Positions 16,352 to 25,110 of a stretch of 47,611 bases of DNA are shown piece after piece. The stretch comes from an uncultured Saprospiraceae bacterium (GTDB taxonomy: Bacteria; Bacteroidota; Bacteroidia; Chitinophagales; Saprospiraceae): positions 1 to 47,611 of the forward strand of contig CALIZI010000352.1 of NCBI GenBank assembly GCA_938028705.1, read 5' to 3'. The notes below the pieces were generated by a model that was not told the DNA's origin, searched no databases, and worked only from the letters and a program-made list of their open reading frames with translations. Each line of letters starts with the position of its first letter. Within the stretch, counting starts at the first letter, position 1. The translations under genes were made by a program, and so were the position numbers.

Positions 16352-17593
16352 ATGAAAAATCTTTTTTTAAAGATGAGCCTTCTAACAGCTCTCTTTACCT
16401 TTATACTCACCACCGGCCATGCTCAATTTAATCTTTGTGATGAAAATGGCATTAATCAAGTTACCGGTCAGGCTTGTGTGAATACGATTGTTACTTCTGT
16501 TCCTTTCCTGCGAATTATTCCTGATGCCCGCTCGGGTGCTATGGGTGATGTGGGAATTGCGATTTCGCCAGATGCCAATGCGATGCACTTCAATCCTTCT
16601 AAGTTGGCATTTGCTGAAAAAGATTTGGGTGTTTCGGCTACTTATACGCCCTGGTTGCGTGCTTTGGGTCTGACGGATGTGTATCTGGCATATCTTTCGG
16701 GCTACAAGCGTATTGACGATTTGCAGACGGTGGGTATGGGTTTGCGTTATTTTTCTTTGGGTACAATTCAGTTTACGGATGAGAATGGTCAGCCTTTGGG
16801 TAGTGACCGTCCGAATGAGTTTGAATTGTCGGTCGCTTATAGCCGTAAGTTGAGTGATAATTTCTCGGCGGGCTTGGCGATGAAGTATATTTACTCCAGA
16901 TTGGCAAATGGTCAGACGGTAGAGGATGAAACCATCAGACCGGGGAATGCCGTAGCGGGTGATTTGTCGTTTACGTATCGCGCACCAATCGAAATAGCGG
17001 GTAGCGATGCAAGGCTGACCGTTGGTGCAGCGATTACTAATTTGGGTACGAAAATTTCTTATACACAATCTTCTAACAGAGATTATATTCCTACCAATCT
17101 CGGTATTGGTGGTGGTTTGGAGTATGATATTGATGATTTTAATTCCATTCATTTTGCTTTGGATATCAATCGTTTGTTGGTGCCTACGCCTCCGGGAGGA
17201 GACCCCTTCAGTGAAGAAAATGCAGGTGAAGGTGACCCCAATGTACCGGATTATAAAGAGAAATCCATCATTGCTGCGGCATTGGGTTCTTTTGGTGATG
17301 CACCGGGCGGATTTGGTGAAGAAATGAGAGAAAATACTTATTCTGTGGGTATTGAGTATTGGTACGATAAGCAATTTGCAGTACGTGTCGGTCACTTCAA
17401 TGAGCATAGAACAAAGGGTAATCGTAAGTTTTTTACAGTGGGCTTGGGCTTGAAGTATAATATCTTTGGTCTTAATTTCTCTTACCTTATACCGACCACC
17501 AATCAGCGTAATCCACTTGACAATACCTTGCGCTTTTCTTTATTGTTTGACTTTGGTGCCTTCCAAGGCGAACAACCTGTGAGAGGACGGTAG
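16352..17593 (+). CDS. porV: PorV, type IX secretion outer membrane shuttle protein
   Basis: A 413-residue outer membrane protein of the FadL-like barrel class. The signal peptide (MKNLFLKMSLLTALFTFILTTGHAQ) is followed by a Cys-containing insertion and the strongly conserved PorV segment VPFLRIIPDARSGAMGDVGIAISPDANAMHFNPSKLAF. The body is amphipathic strands (LGVSATYTPWLRAL, VGMGLRYFSLG, FSAGLAMKYIYSRLANG) and ends in a barrel strand, LRFSLLFDFGAF. PorV carries folded T9SS substrates from the translocon to the attachment complex or sortase PorU. It serves type A substrates, two of which are encoded in this window (10893-13037 and 38823-39464). porU, often upstream, is absent; the gene stands alone with its own promoter and terminator. 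Confidence 0.93.
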   Translation: MKNLFLKMSLLTALFTFILTTGHAQFNLCDENGINQVTGQACVNTIVTSVPFLRIIPDARSGAMGDVGIAISPDANAMHFNPSKLAFAEKDLGVSATYTPWLRALGLTDVYLAYLSGYKRIDDLQTVGMGLRYFSLGTIQFTDENGQPLGSDRPNEFELSVAYSRKLSDNFSAGLAMKYIYSRLANGQTVEDETIRPGNAVAGDLSFTYRAPIEIAGSDARLTVGAAITNLGTKISYTQSSNRDYIPTNLGIGGGLEYDIDDFNSIHFALDINRLLVPTPPGGDPFSEENAGEGDPNVPDYKEKSIIAAALGSFGDAPGGFGEEMRENTYSVGIEYWYDKQFAVRVGHFNEHRTKGNRKFFTVGLGLKYNIFGLNFSYLIPTTNQRNPLDNTLRFSLLFDFGAFQGEQPVRGR

Positions 17594-17691
17594 TGATTGA
17601 AATGTAAAATGTAAAATAATAAATTCAAAATGTAAAAGTGTCGATAGTGCGCGAGTAACGTATTTTTATTTTACAATTTAAAAAAAATATA

Positions 17692-17727
17692 AAAGCGCGT
17701 TTGCCAATGGCAAATGCGCTTTTTCTT
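17692..17727 (+). terminator. Terminator of porV
   Basis: Stem AAAGCGCGTTTGCC with GGCAAATGCGCTTT (one mismatch), a 3-base loop, followed by T-rich DNA. It lies about 100 bases after the porV stop, past a partial family C repeat (AAGTGTCGATAG at about 17636-17647). Confidence 0.85.
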
Positions 17728-17782
17728 TTTAAGCTAATGATGTTGAGATTTGTTTTTTTAGAATTTGGAATTTGTTTTTTAT

Positions 17783-17790
17783 TACTTTTG
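17783..17790 (+). promoter_or_regulatory. -7 box (TACTTTTG) immediately before a start codon
   Basis: TACTTTTG fits TAnnTTTG and ends only 4 bases before the ATG at 17795. With usual spacing the transcript would start at or next to the A of that ATG, that is, a leaderless mRNA. No ribosome binding site exists in the 4 bases between. Confidence 0.45.
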
Positions 17791-17794
17791 CAAT

Positions 17795-18253
17795 ATGAAA
17801 ACGCAATCAATATCTTCGGGCTTTACCTTGTTTTGGAAATTGGTACTTCCTATAACGTGGATTACTTTTTTCGGTACTTTTGTGGGCTTTATTCTGTTGT
17901 CGGAAGACGGGGCATATTTGGTATCCGGCGGTGCGGTGACTCCCGGCGTGGTGCGCCTCTTGGCATTCGGATTTTTGGCAATCGGGATATTGCTTTTTTA
18001 TCTGTTTTTTATGCGGCTCAAACGAGTGGATGTGGATGAAGATTTTTTGTACGTAACAAATTATTTTAAAACCCGACGCTATCCGTATCATAATATTGAA
18101 AAGATGACAAGCAATCGCTTTTTTATCTTCAAACCCGTCACCGTATATTTTAAGGAAGCAGGGTTTTTTGGAAAAAAAATAACATTTTTATCCGGTAAAA
18201 CCTTCAAAGATTTTTTGGTACAGCATCCTAATGTTGCTGCTTTATTACAATAA
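17795..18253 (+). CDS. Small two-segment membrane protein, unknown
   Basis: A protein of 152 residues from the ATG at 17795; an in-frame ATG at 17765 would precede the likely promoter, so the shorter form is preferred. Two hydrophobic segments (about residues 13-34, FWKLVLPITWITFFGTFVGF; and about 48-68, LLAFGFLAIGILLFYLFFM) are followed by a soluble tail with DEDFLYVTNYFKTRRYPYHNIEKMT and a C-terminal FLSGKTFKDFLVQHPNVAALL. The tail resembles PH-like domains of small bacterial membrane proteins, where two membrane helices precede a YVTNYFK-type strand. Function unknown. Confidence 0.6.
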   Translation: MKTQSISSGFTLFWKLVLPITWITFFGTFVGFILLSEDGAYLVSGGAVTPGVVRLLAFGFLAIGILLFYLFFMRLKRVDVDEDFLYVTNYFKTRRYPYHNIEKMTSNRFFIFKPVTVYFKEAGFFGKKITFLSGKTFKDFLVQHPNVAALLQ

Positions 18254-18368
18254 ATTTATCGGTTCATGGTTGGATAGTTCATAGTCGTTATAATTGCTTG
18301 AATTTCAACAGGCTCGTAAGTGCCGAAGGTGTACAAGGTTAGACAGATAAGTAGTTGGACAAAAATAT

Positions 18369-18536
18369 CTTAACCACTAAGCGCACAAAGAACACAAAAG
18401 TCGAATTAACCCCGTTCTTCAACGGGGCAGGCTACGTAAGAAAACTAAGATAATGTTAATAATTCATTATTAAATACTTTGTGAACTCTGCGCCTATTCG
18501 ATTTTAGTGTTCTTAGTGCGCTTAGTGGTTCAAATA
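18369..18536. repeat. Inverted-repeat element, family D copy 2
   Basis: The arms CTTAACCACTAAGCGCAC... and ...GTGCGCTTAGTGGTTCAAA are complementary. ACCCCGTTCTTCAACGGGG then CAGGCTAC is present on the left side only. The AT-rich loop matches the loop of the 8152 element in reverse complement, and the sequences outside the arms (AGTAGTTGGACAAAAATA) also match the opposite side of that copy. The element fills the gap between convergent genes. Confidence 0.85.
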
Positions 18537-18580
18537 TTGTTAGTTTATTTTTGTCTCATTACTTAGCCAATAAATCGCAT

Positions 18581-18609
18581 AAAAAAAGCCTTCCGAATGG
18601 AAGGCTTTT
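18581..18609 (-). terminator. Terminator of the DUF349-like gene
   Basis: An 11-bp stem (AAAAGCCTTCC with GGAAGGCTTTT), a 4-base loop, and a run of T residues on the minus strand, 35 bases beyond the stop codon of the 18644-20488 gene. Confidence 0.9.
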
Positions 18610-18643
18610 ATATAGTGTGTTTTATCCACGATAATTATCGAGA

Positions 18644-20488
18644 TTAGGCTTCATCTTCTGTACTGGCTACTTTTTCTTTTAGTCCTGTAAGTAAGTTTTT
18701 TGCTGCTTCCGCTTTTTCTGCAATAGCTTCCTTCACTGCTTCAGTTGGCGTATCTACTTTTTCAGCAATAGCCTCTTTTGCAGCTTCTACTTTTTCTTCA
18801 ACAGCTTCCTTCGCCGCTTCAATCGGTGTATCTACCTTTTCAGCAACAGCTTCCTTCGCAGCTTCAATCGGCGTATCTACTTTTTCAGCAACCACCTCTT
18901 TTGCAGCTTCTGCTTTTTCCTCAACAGCTTCCTTCGCCGCTTCAATCGGCGTATCTACCTTTTCAGCAACAGCCTCTTTTGCAGCTTCTGCTTTTTCCTC
19001 AACGGCTTCCTTTGCCGCTTCAATCGGTGTATCTACCTTTTCAGTAACCACCTCTTTTGCAGCTTCTACTTTTTCCTCAACCGCTTCTTTCGCAGCTTCA
19101 ATCGGTGTATCTACCTTTTCAGCAACGACCTCTTTTTTTGCAGCTTCTACTTTTTCCTCAACCGCTTCCTTCGCCGCTTCAATCGGTGTATCTACCTTTT
19201 CAGTAACCACCTCTTTTGCAGTTTCTACTTTTTCCTCAACCGCTTCCTTCGCCGCTTCAATCGGCTTATCCACTTTTTCAGCAACAAGCTCTTTTGCAGC
19301 TTCTGTTTTTTCCTCAACAGCTTCCTTCGCTGCCTCAGGCGCATCCTTTTTGTCTACAATGACTTCTTTTGCAGCTGCTTTCGGCTCCGCTGATTTTTCC
19401 ACCGGAGGAGGAGCGGCAACTTTCGCTGCTTTTTCTTCCATACGCTGTTTGGCTTGTTTGAGTTTTTCTTCTACCTGCACGCGAGTTTTGTGCATATCCT
19501 GCAACTTAGTTTCTTTTGATTTGACTCTACCTTTTATGATATTAATCTTAGCATCAAGAAGTTGTGATTCCAACTGTCCTATGCTCGTACTGCCTTTTTT
19601 ACGTTCTTGGGCATCCAAATCTTCATGGTCGCGTTGGATAGAACGCTCCATTTTTTCGATAGCCTGCACCAGACCATTAAGACGGTGTTGATGCCTGTCA
19701 ACGGGTGTATTTCCGGTAGGCGAAGGACCAAAACGACGTTCTTTGACAGCTTTGAAAGCTCCGTCAATTCTTTCCCACAACTTCGACCTGTCCTCACGAG
19801 TCAGTTTCGCTGACCGAAAATCGCGTTGTATCGTTTTGAGTTCTTCAAAGACCAAATGCAACATTTCACCTTTCTCCACACGTGCATTGACCTCATCCAA
19901 TGATTTATTGAATTTATCCGTGCTTTTCAAAGAATTAGACTGAAACTCCTCTTCTTGCGAAGAACGCAATTCCTTCAAACGAGAGAACAACTCATTGACC
20001 TGTCTTTTGAGCGAGTTGGCATGGTCACGCGAGAGATTATTGTCTTGCATCTGCCCTCTGACCTTATCCCAAAATCCTTTGAGTGTATTCCATTTATCGG
20101 CAGAGTAATTCTCTGCACCTTCAATTTTTTCACGCAGTTCCACCAATTCTATCTGATATACCTCATTCAACTTGGAAGATAAAACCACAAAATGCCATTC
20201 CGTTTTAGCTCTTTCCACAAGTTCCTCTTTTTCCGCAAATACATTTTCAGGCAACAATCTTCCTGTTGCACTCAAGTCACCTTCGTGATGTTGGTAGCCC
20301 GTAGCCGGAAAAGCCATTTCCTTCCCTTCTCTCCATTCATACAATAGCTTCTTGTGTAGATCACTCGTGGCTTCTTCACCATGAAATGTCCAAACATCCG
20401 CTTGATTATCTTCTGCCCTAAGTTGAATAGCGATTAATACCTTTCCATCTTGGTCATCCTTACCCCATAATACTAATTTCGTTTTCAT
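18644..20488 (-). CDS. DUF349-like protein with long Glu/Lys/Ala repeat tail
   Basis: A 614-residue soluble, highly charged protein. The N-terminal 110 residues (MKTKLVLWGKDDQDGKVLIAIQL...) look like a small beta domain. Residues about 110-350 are helical with DUF349-type motifs: WNTLKGFWDKVRGQ and FRSAKLTREDRSKLWERIDGAFKAVKERR. A coiled-coil region (about 290-350) is followed by an Ala/Pro linker (AAPPPVEKSAEPKAAAK). The last 220 residues are eight repeats of about 26 residues, consensus EAAKEAVEEKVEAAKEVV.EKVDTPI; one copy is 15 residues long and one has an extra Lys. The repeat should form amphipathic helices like LEA or apolipoprotein repeats. No signal peptide. DUF349 function is poorly defined. 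Own terminator; single-gene unit. Confidence 0.75.
   Translation of the reverse strand: MKTKLVLWGKDDQDGKVLIAIQLRAEDNQADVWTFHGEEATSDLHKKLLYEWREGKEMAFPATGYQHHEGDLSATGRLLPENVFAEKEELVERAKTEWHFVVLSSKLNEVYQIELVELREKIEGAENYSADKWNTLKGFWDKVRGQMQDNNLSRDHANSLKRQVNELFSRLKELRSSQEEEFQSNSLKSTDKFNKSLDEVNARVEKGEMLHLVFEELKTIQRDFRSAKLTREDRSKLWERIDGAFKAVKERRFGPSPTGNTPVDRHQHRLNGLVQAIEKMERSIQRDHEDLDAQERKKGSTSIGQLESQLLDAKINIIKGRVKSKETKLQDMHKTRVQVEEKLKQAKQRMEEKAAKVAAPPPVEKSAEPKAAAKEVIVDKKDAPEAAKEAVEEKTEAAKELVAEKVDKPIEAAKEAVEEKVETAKEVVTEKVDTPIEAAKEAVEEKVEAAKKEVVAEKVDTPIEAAKEAVEEKVEAAKEVVTEKVDTPIEAAKEAVEEKAEAAKEAVAEKVDTPIEAAKEAVEEKAEAAKEVVAEKVDTPIEAAKEAVAEKVDTPIEAAKEAVEEKVEAAKEAIAEKVDTPTEAVKEAIAEKAEAAKNLLTGLKEKVASTEDEA
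18700..19330. repeat. 78-bp in-frame tandem repeat array
   Basis: About eight copies of a 78-base unit inside the 3' part of the DUF349-like gene, nearly identical in DNA (GCTTCAATCGGTGTATCTAC recurs). One copy lacks 33 bases. Another has three extra bases in a T run (CTCTTTTTTTGCAGC), an in-frame slippage change. The high identity points to recent expansion. Confidence 0.9.
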
Positions 20489-21039
20489 AAACAGTTCGTT
20501 TGATACCTTTTTGTTCTGTAAAATTACATTCCTCGTCAGTAAATCTAATGTATTAACTTCCTCGTCAAGTATTTTGTAAGTCGCTAAATTACGTTAATTC
20601 GTTTATTTGAAAAAATTATTTCGATAATGTAATATTTTTTTGATAAAATAAGTCTCACTTAAATTTAATAATTAAACATCAAATCAGTCTATTTTTTTCA
20701 TTTTTATGAAAATAAATAATTGATAATCAATTTTTTATACATAAGATATTTTATTTTTATATTTTTTAAATGTTTTTTAAATTTATAAATTAAAAAAATG
20801 CTTTATCACCGATTTCTTTGTCACTTTTCTCAATATATCGCACAATAATTCATTTTGAATCACAAAACAATAAGATATTTTATAATGCGATTACTTAGAT
20901 TTCAGCGATATTTTTAATGCCTAAATATCCGATAATGTAGTGGTCATTAATTTAGATTTTGAATAGGAGAATCAAATAATTAGGCGAGCTTCCTTCAATC
21001 GGATATACCTATAAATTGGATACTTTAATAAAATCGGCA
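20489..21039. other. Gene-free AT-rich gap
   Basis: About 550 bases upstream of the DUF349-like gene. Very AT-rich from 20600 to 20900 with runs such as TTTTTTAAATGTTTTTTAAATTT; no ORF, RNA or convincing promoter was found. The inverted repeat at 21040 follows. Confidence 0.6.
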
Positions 21040-21174
21040 CTACGGTAAAAAGTGTGAGTCGGTGAAATTCTCTTTCATATTTAACTTCGGAATTGACCTA
21101 AAAGCTATAAGGTTTTCGAAAACCTTATAGCTTTGATAGTCGGACTTTACGCTTACCCATACTTTTTACCGTAG
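21040..21174. repeat. Nested inverted repeat with a perfect 34-bp palindrome
   Basis: Outer arms CTACGGTAAAAAGTGTGAG (from 21040) and CTTACCCATACTTTTTACCGTAG (to 21174) enclose a perfect palindrome at 21101-21134 centred on TTTTCGAAAA, with arms AAAGCTATAAGG. It lies 40 bases beyond the xdhB stop and could end transcription of the purine operon. Confidence 0.8.
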
Positions 21175-21214
21175 AACCATAAAATCTAATGAGGCATGAA
21201 CTATGAAGCACAAA

Positions 21215-23506
21215 CTAATTCAAAATCTCTGCACCGACAGGTGCTTCTTTTTCCACTTTTTCATACAATCCCATCAGCACTTTTTCGGGTGTAAATGGCG
21301 CATCATACTTCAATGTATAATTTGGATTAAAAGCCTTCACAGCATTCTGAATCGCAAAGTACGCACCAATACCGTACATCAAAGGCGGTTCACCGACAGC
21401 TTTGGATTTACGAATAGCAAGCGGATGTCCTTCTGTTTCTAAATTTTTGATAATCAACTCTTTAGGCACTGAATAAATGTCAGGAATTTTATACGTAGAA
21501 AGTGCGTTGGAGAGCAATTTGCCTTTGTCATTATACAGTATTTCTTCCATTGTCATCCAGCCAATGCCTTGTACTACACCGCCTTCTATCTGCCCGTCAT
21601 CTATGGGAGTGTTCATCTTTTTTCCGAAGTCGTGGACGAGTTTTACAGCATCAATTTCGTACCTGCCACGCAAGCAATCTACCGTCACCACCGTTATCGA
21701 ATTGCCATAAACGTGATAGGCAAACGGATGTCCTTTCTCTTTTGCTTTATCAAAATAAATGACCGGCGTAGCATAATGCCCGTTTTCAGTCAAACAAACC
21801 CTATCGAGAAAGGCAAGTTGGACGAGTTTTTCCCAATCTATATCCGTTTTTTTATTATTATTAAAAACAAATTCATTTTCGATAGTAATATTAGAATTAT
21901 CTGATTTTAAATGTTTTGCAGCGGTTTCTATCAAGCGTTTTTTTAGTTCTTTACATGCCTGTTCCAATGCTTTACCATTCAAGTCTGCGGTAGCACTTGC
22001 GGCAGAAGGCGAGGTATTGGCAACTCGTGTTGTATTGGTCGTTTCTATTTTAATGCGCTGTGCAGATAGTGATAATTCCGCCATAGCAACTTGCACCATT
22101 TTTGTGTTCAGCCCCTGCCCCATTTCCACGCCTCCCGTACTGATACCTACGCTTCCGTCTTGATAAATATGCACCAATGCACGAGCATGATTCATTGGTG
22201 TATTGGTAAAGGAAATACCAAAGCAAACAGGCATAATCGCCATACCTTTTTTGTAGTATTTATTTTCGGAATTAAAGGTCGCTATTTCCTGCTCAATTTC
22301 TTCGATATTATAATGTTTTAATGTCGTATTCCACACTTTTTGTGCATGACATTTTTCGGCTTTTTGACCATAAGGAAATTCATCACCTTCTTGCAAAATA
22401 TTACGTGCCTGAATATCTCTCGCAGCAATACCCAATTCATTCGCTGCCCGACTAATCGCTGCCTCCATCACAAACATGCCTTGCGGACCACCAAAGCCCC
22501 GAAACGCTGTATTGGGTGGCAAATGTGTGCGGCAAGAATAGGCTGTAACTTCCACATTTGGAACGGAATACATATTAGTAGCATGAAATAAAGTACGTTC
22601 CAAAACCGCTGGAGAAAGGTCGGCAGATGCACCTGCATTTTGATGAAAAGTCGCTTCATAGGCGAGTATTTTTAAGTCCTTCGACAAGCCGATTTTATAA
22701 TCTGAACTATACGGATGTCGCTTGCCTGTCATACGCATATCGTCCATGCGATGCAGCGAATATTTGATAGGTTTTTTCAAAATCTGTGCTGCCAACGCGA
22801 CGAGTACGCCCCATGCCGTAGCTTGGTCTTCTTTTCCACCAAAACCACCGCCTAAACGGGTCACATCGACCTCTACTTTGTGCATAGGAATACCCAGAAC
22901 TTTAGCTATCGCTTTTTGTACTTGTGTAGGTCCTTGTGTAGAGGATGAAATTCGGATACTGCCATGCTCCGTTGGGTAGGCATAGGCACCCTGTGTTTCG
23001 ATGTACAAATGCTCCTGTCCGTTGGTTTCGGTCGTGCCTTCAAAGATGTATTCGCAAGCTGCCCATGCGCTGTTGGTATCTCCCATTTTGAAGGTACGCG
23101 GTGGTGCAATCAATTTATTTTTGGCACGTGCTTCTCGCGGGTCGGTGATGACAGGCAACTCTTCTAACTCAATGCTAATCAGCTTTTTAGCTTGTCGGGC
23201 AATGTACTCCGATTCTGCGATAATCAATGCAATTGGCATTCCCCAAAAGTGAATTTCATCCTCTGCCAATAGCGGTTCATCTTGAAAAATATTACCAATT
23301 TCATTCTCTCCCACGATGTCTCGATGCGTCAAAATTCGGACTAGGCCGGGCAGTGCTTCCGCCTTCGAGTAATCCACATTTTTGATTCGCGCATGGGCGC
23401 AAGGCGCATCATATACGAGGGCATACAGCGTACCCGTCCGCACAGGAATGTCATCCAGATAAATGGATTCTCCTCTCACATGTCCAATTGAATCTATATT
23501 TTTCAT
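21215..23506 (-). CDS. xdhB: Xanthine dehydrogenase, molybdopterin-binding subunit
   Basis: A 763-residue catalytic subunit of the XdhAB type. Landmarks in order: GHVRGESIYLDDIPV near the start, PTQVQKAIAKVLGIP and VDVTRLGGGFGGKE (about residues 200-225), NTAFRGFGGPQG (about 335-345), GGVEMGQGLNTKMVQVA (about 455), and the conserved active-site Glu in KAVGEPPLMYGIGAYFAI (about 710). It oxidises hypoxanthine and xanthine to urate at the molybdenum centre and passes electrons to the Fe-S/FAD subunit encoded just upstream (23667-25064). The two genes are separated by 160 bases almost entirely filled by a family D inverted repeat, unusual for tightly linked subunits. Only AT-rich DNA (12 bases) separates the repeat from the ATG. 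Confidence 0.93.
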   Translation of the reverse strand: MKNIDSIGHVRGESIYLDDIPVRTGTLYALVYDAPCAHARIKNVDYSKAEALPGLVRILTHRDIVGENEIGNIFQDEPLLAEDEIHFWGMPIALIIAESEYIARQAKKLISIELEELPVITDPREARAKNKLIAPPRTFKMGDTNSAWAACEYIFEGTTETNGQEHLYIETQGAYAYPTEHGSIRISSSTQGPTQVQKAIAKVLGIPMHKVEVDVTRLGGGFGGKEDQATAWGVLVALAAQILKKPIKYSLHRMDDMRMTGKRHPYSSDYKIGLSKDLKILAYEATFHQNAGASADLSPAVLERTLFHATNMYSVPNVEVTAYSCRTHLPPNTAFRGFGGPQGMFVMEAAISRAANELGIAARDIQARNILQEGDEFPYGQKAEKCHAQKVWNTTLKHYNIEEIEQEIATFNSENKYYKKGMAIMPVCFGISFTNTPMNHARALVHIYQDGSVGISTGGVEMGQGLNTKMVQVAMAELSLSAQRIKIETTNTTRVANTSPSAASATADLNGKALEQACKELKKRLIETAAKHLKSDNSNITIENEFVFNNNKKTDIDWEKLVQLAFLDRVCLTENGHYATPVIYFDKAKEKGHPFAYHVYGNSITVVTVDCLRGRYEIDAVKLVHDFGKKMNTPIDDGQIEGGVVQGIGWMTMEEILYNDKGKLLSNALSTYKIPDIYSVPKELIIKNLETEGHPLAIRKSKAVGEPPLMYGIGAYFAIQNAVKAFNPNYTLKYDAPFTPEKVLMGLYEKVEKEAPVGAEILN

Positions 23507-23518
23507 AATATATTTATT

Positions 23519-23659
23519 GAACCACGAAGCGCACTAAGAACACGAAATCGAGCTAATGCAGAAGAACACAAGGAATTTTCTTAGTAGTCTTTGTTTTCTT
23601 TCTCCCGTATAGCTATCGGGATAGTTCGATTTTTGTGTTCTCAGTGTGCTTCGTGGTTT
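23519..23659. repeat. Inverted-repeat element, family D copy 3, between xdhA and xdhB
   Basis: GAACCACGAAGCGCACTAAG (from 23519) pairs with GTGTGCTTCGTGGTT (to 23659), with further pairing inside (TTCGATTTTTGTGTTC and GAACACGAAATCGA). A CCCGTATAGCTATCGGG-like hairpin is inside. In the xdhA-xdhB transcript it would form a long hairpin ending 12 bases before the xdhB start codon. Confidence 0.85.
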
Positions 23660-23666
23660 ATTTAGG

Positions 23667-25064
23667 TTACGCAAGCATAGCAATTTCAAATTTTTCGGGG
23701 AATAATTCCATGAAATGAGCAAAGACTAACTGCCTCAATAACAGTCGTTTATATTCTTTTGCACCTCTCGCATCACTAATGGGTGCTACCTCGCTTTGCA
23801 TCACTTCAAGGGCTTCTGAAATGGTATTTTCTGTTAAGTGTTTTCCAGTTAAATAATTACAGGTCTGTTGTAGATATTTCGGAATTGGCGCAACACCTCC
23901 AGCTGAAATATGTACCTCTTCGATATAGTCATTTTGTACTGTAATTTGTATCGCTGTATTGACACTTGCAATATCAAGATAGGTGCGTTTACTGACTTTT
24001 TCAAAATTAAAATAAGTATCCGAATCGGGTATATCAAAGCTAAGGTGAGTGATATATTCGTCCTCCGATTTATCAAGAATTTTGTAGCCTTTATAGAGGT
24101 CTTTTAATAATAAAAAACGAGTATTTCCCGATTTATTTTTTAAATAAATAGTCGAATTTAAAGCAATAAAAAAGGCAGTCAAATCACCTATCGGAGAGGC
24201 ATTGATGAAGTTGCCCGCGACTGTTCCAATGTTTCTAATCGGCGTAGAAGAGACGAGTTTTAAATGTGCATACAAATTCGGAAATATCTTATTTAAAATA
24301 TCGGATTCGAGCATTTGAGTGGCATTAGTCGCTGCACCAATGATACATTTTCCACCTTCTTTGCGTATCCCTGTGAGGTGTTTATTGTCCGAAATAAGAT
24401 TAACACTTGATTCGTAAATTTCATCGTGTTTTTGTACAAAAAGGTCTGTACCACCGCCTACGATTACGTGACCATTCAAAGGTGTAGGTACGACTATCTG
24501 ACTTATTTTTTTCGGAATATCCATAAAGTATTCGGGTATAAATCCGTGCTGCACCAACCAAGCTACAGGGTTTGCTATATCCTTGTTTTTCAGTTTATTA
24601 TATACAATTTTCGCTGCCCTTTCGATAGATTTATAGCCCGTACATCTGCAAATATTTCCGTCAATCGCACCAATCACTGATTCATAGGAATTGGGGCGAT
24701 ACGCCAAACATTCTCCGGCAAAAGATACGATAAATCCTACTGTACAAATCCCACATTGCGAGCCGGATTCATCGACCATTGCTTGCTGATAAGGCGTGAG
24801 TTTTTCCATATTCAAACCCTCAATGCTGACAATGTGCTTGCCTTGTGCATTACCGAGTGGCGTGATACACGACGTGAGCGATTTGTAGTGCATTTTACCG
24901 TCAATCAACTCGCCCATCAGCAAATTACATGCCCCGCAATCACCCTCCCGACAGCCGATTTTTGTACCCACCAAGTGTTTGTGATACCGCACAAAATCCA
25001 AGAGGGTCATGCCTTGTGGCTGGTCGGTTTGAATGAGTTGATTATTTAATATAAATGTAGTCAT
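23667..25064 (-). CDS. xdhA: Xanthine dehydrogenase, Fe-S/FAD subunit
   Basis: A 465-residue small subunit. An N-terminal plant-type 2Fe-2S domain (GCREGDCGACNLLMG at about 37-51) is followed by the second 2Fe-2S domain (CGICTVGFI and GNICRCTGYKSI at about 100-150). The FAD-binding domain begins at about 175 (GHVIVGGGTDLFVQ; TPIRNIGTVAGNFINASPIGD at about 265), and the CO-dehydrogenase-flavoprotein C-terminal domain ends the protein (VSKRTYLDIASVNTAI, ISAGGVAPIPKYL). All eight cluster Cys residues appear present. It carries electrons from the Mo site of XdhB to NAD+ or another acceptor. First of the two structural genes on the minus strand, 46 bases after guanine deaminase. Confidence 0.93.
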   Translation of the reverse strand: MTTFILNNQLIQTDQPQGMTLLDFVRYHKHLVGTKIGCREGDCGACNLLMGELIDGKMHYKSLTSCITPLGNAQGKHIVSIEGLNMEKLTPYQQAMVDESGSQCGICTVGFIVSFAGECLAYRPNSYESVIGAIDGNICRCTGYKSIERAAKIVYNKLKNKDIANPVAWLVQHGFIPEYFMDIPKKISQIVVPTPLNGHVIVGGGTDLFVQKHDEIYESSVNLISDNKHLTGIRKEGGKCIIGAATNATQMLESDILNKIFPNLYAHLKLVSSTPIRNIGTVAGNFINASPIGDLTAFFIALNSTIYLKNKSGNTRFLLLKDLYKGYKILDKSEDEYITHLSFDIPDSDTYFNFEKVSKRTYLDIASVNTAIQITVQNDYIEEVHISAGGVAPIPKYLQQTCNYLTGKHLTENTISEALEVMQSEVAPISDARGAKEYKRLLLRQLVFAHFMELFPEKFEIAMLA

Positions 25065-25110
25065 TTTTTACACTTTATGTGGGCAGCTAAAGACAGCCCG
25101 TACTATTCAA

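Noticed and set aside
16382-17407. 341-codon minus-strand ORF opposite porV
   Set aside because: It is a long antisense shadow: its codons follow the porV reading frame, it is rich in Ile, Arg and Thr, and porV is unmistakable.
18778-19047. Plus-strand ORF rich in Leu, Gln and Pro
   Set aside because: It is the antisense reading of the 78-bp repeats in the DUF349-like gene; repeats keep all frames open.
18700-19330. Regular repeats considered as a CRISPR array
   Set aside because: Units are contiguous, without unique spacers, 78 bases long and in frame with a coding sequence; no cas genes are present.
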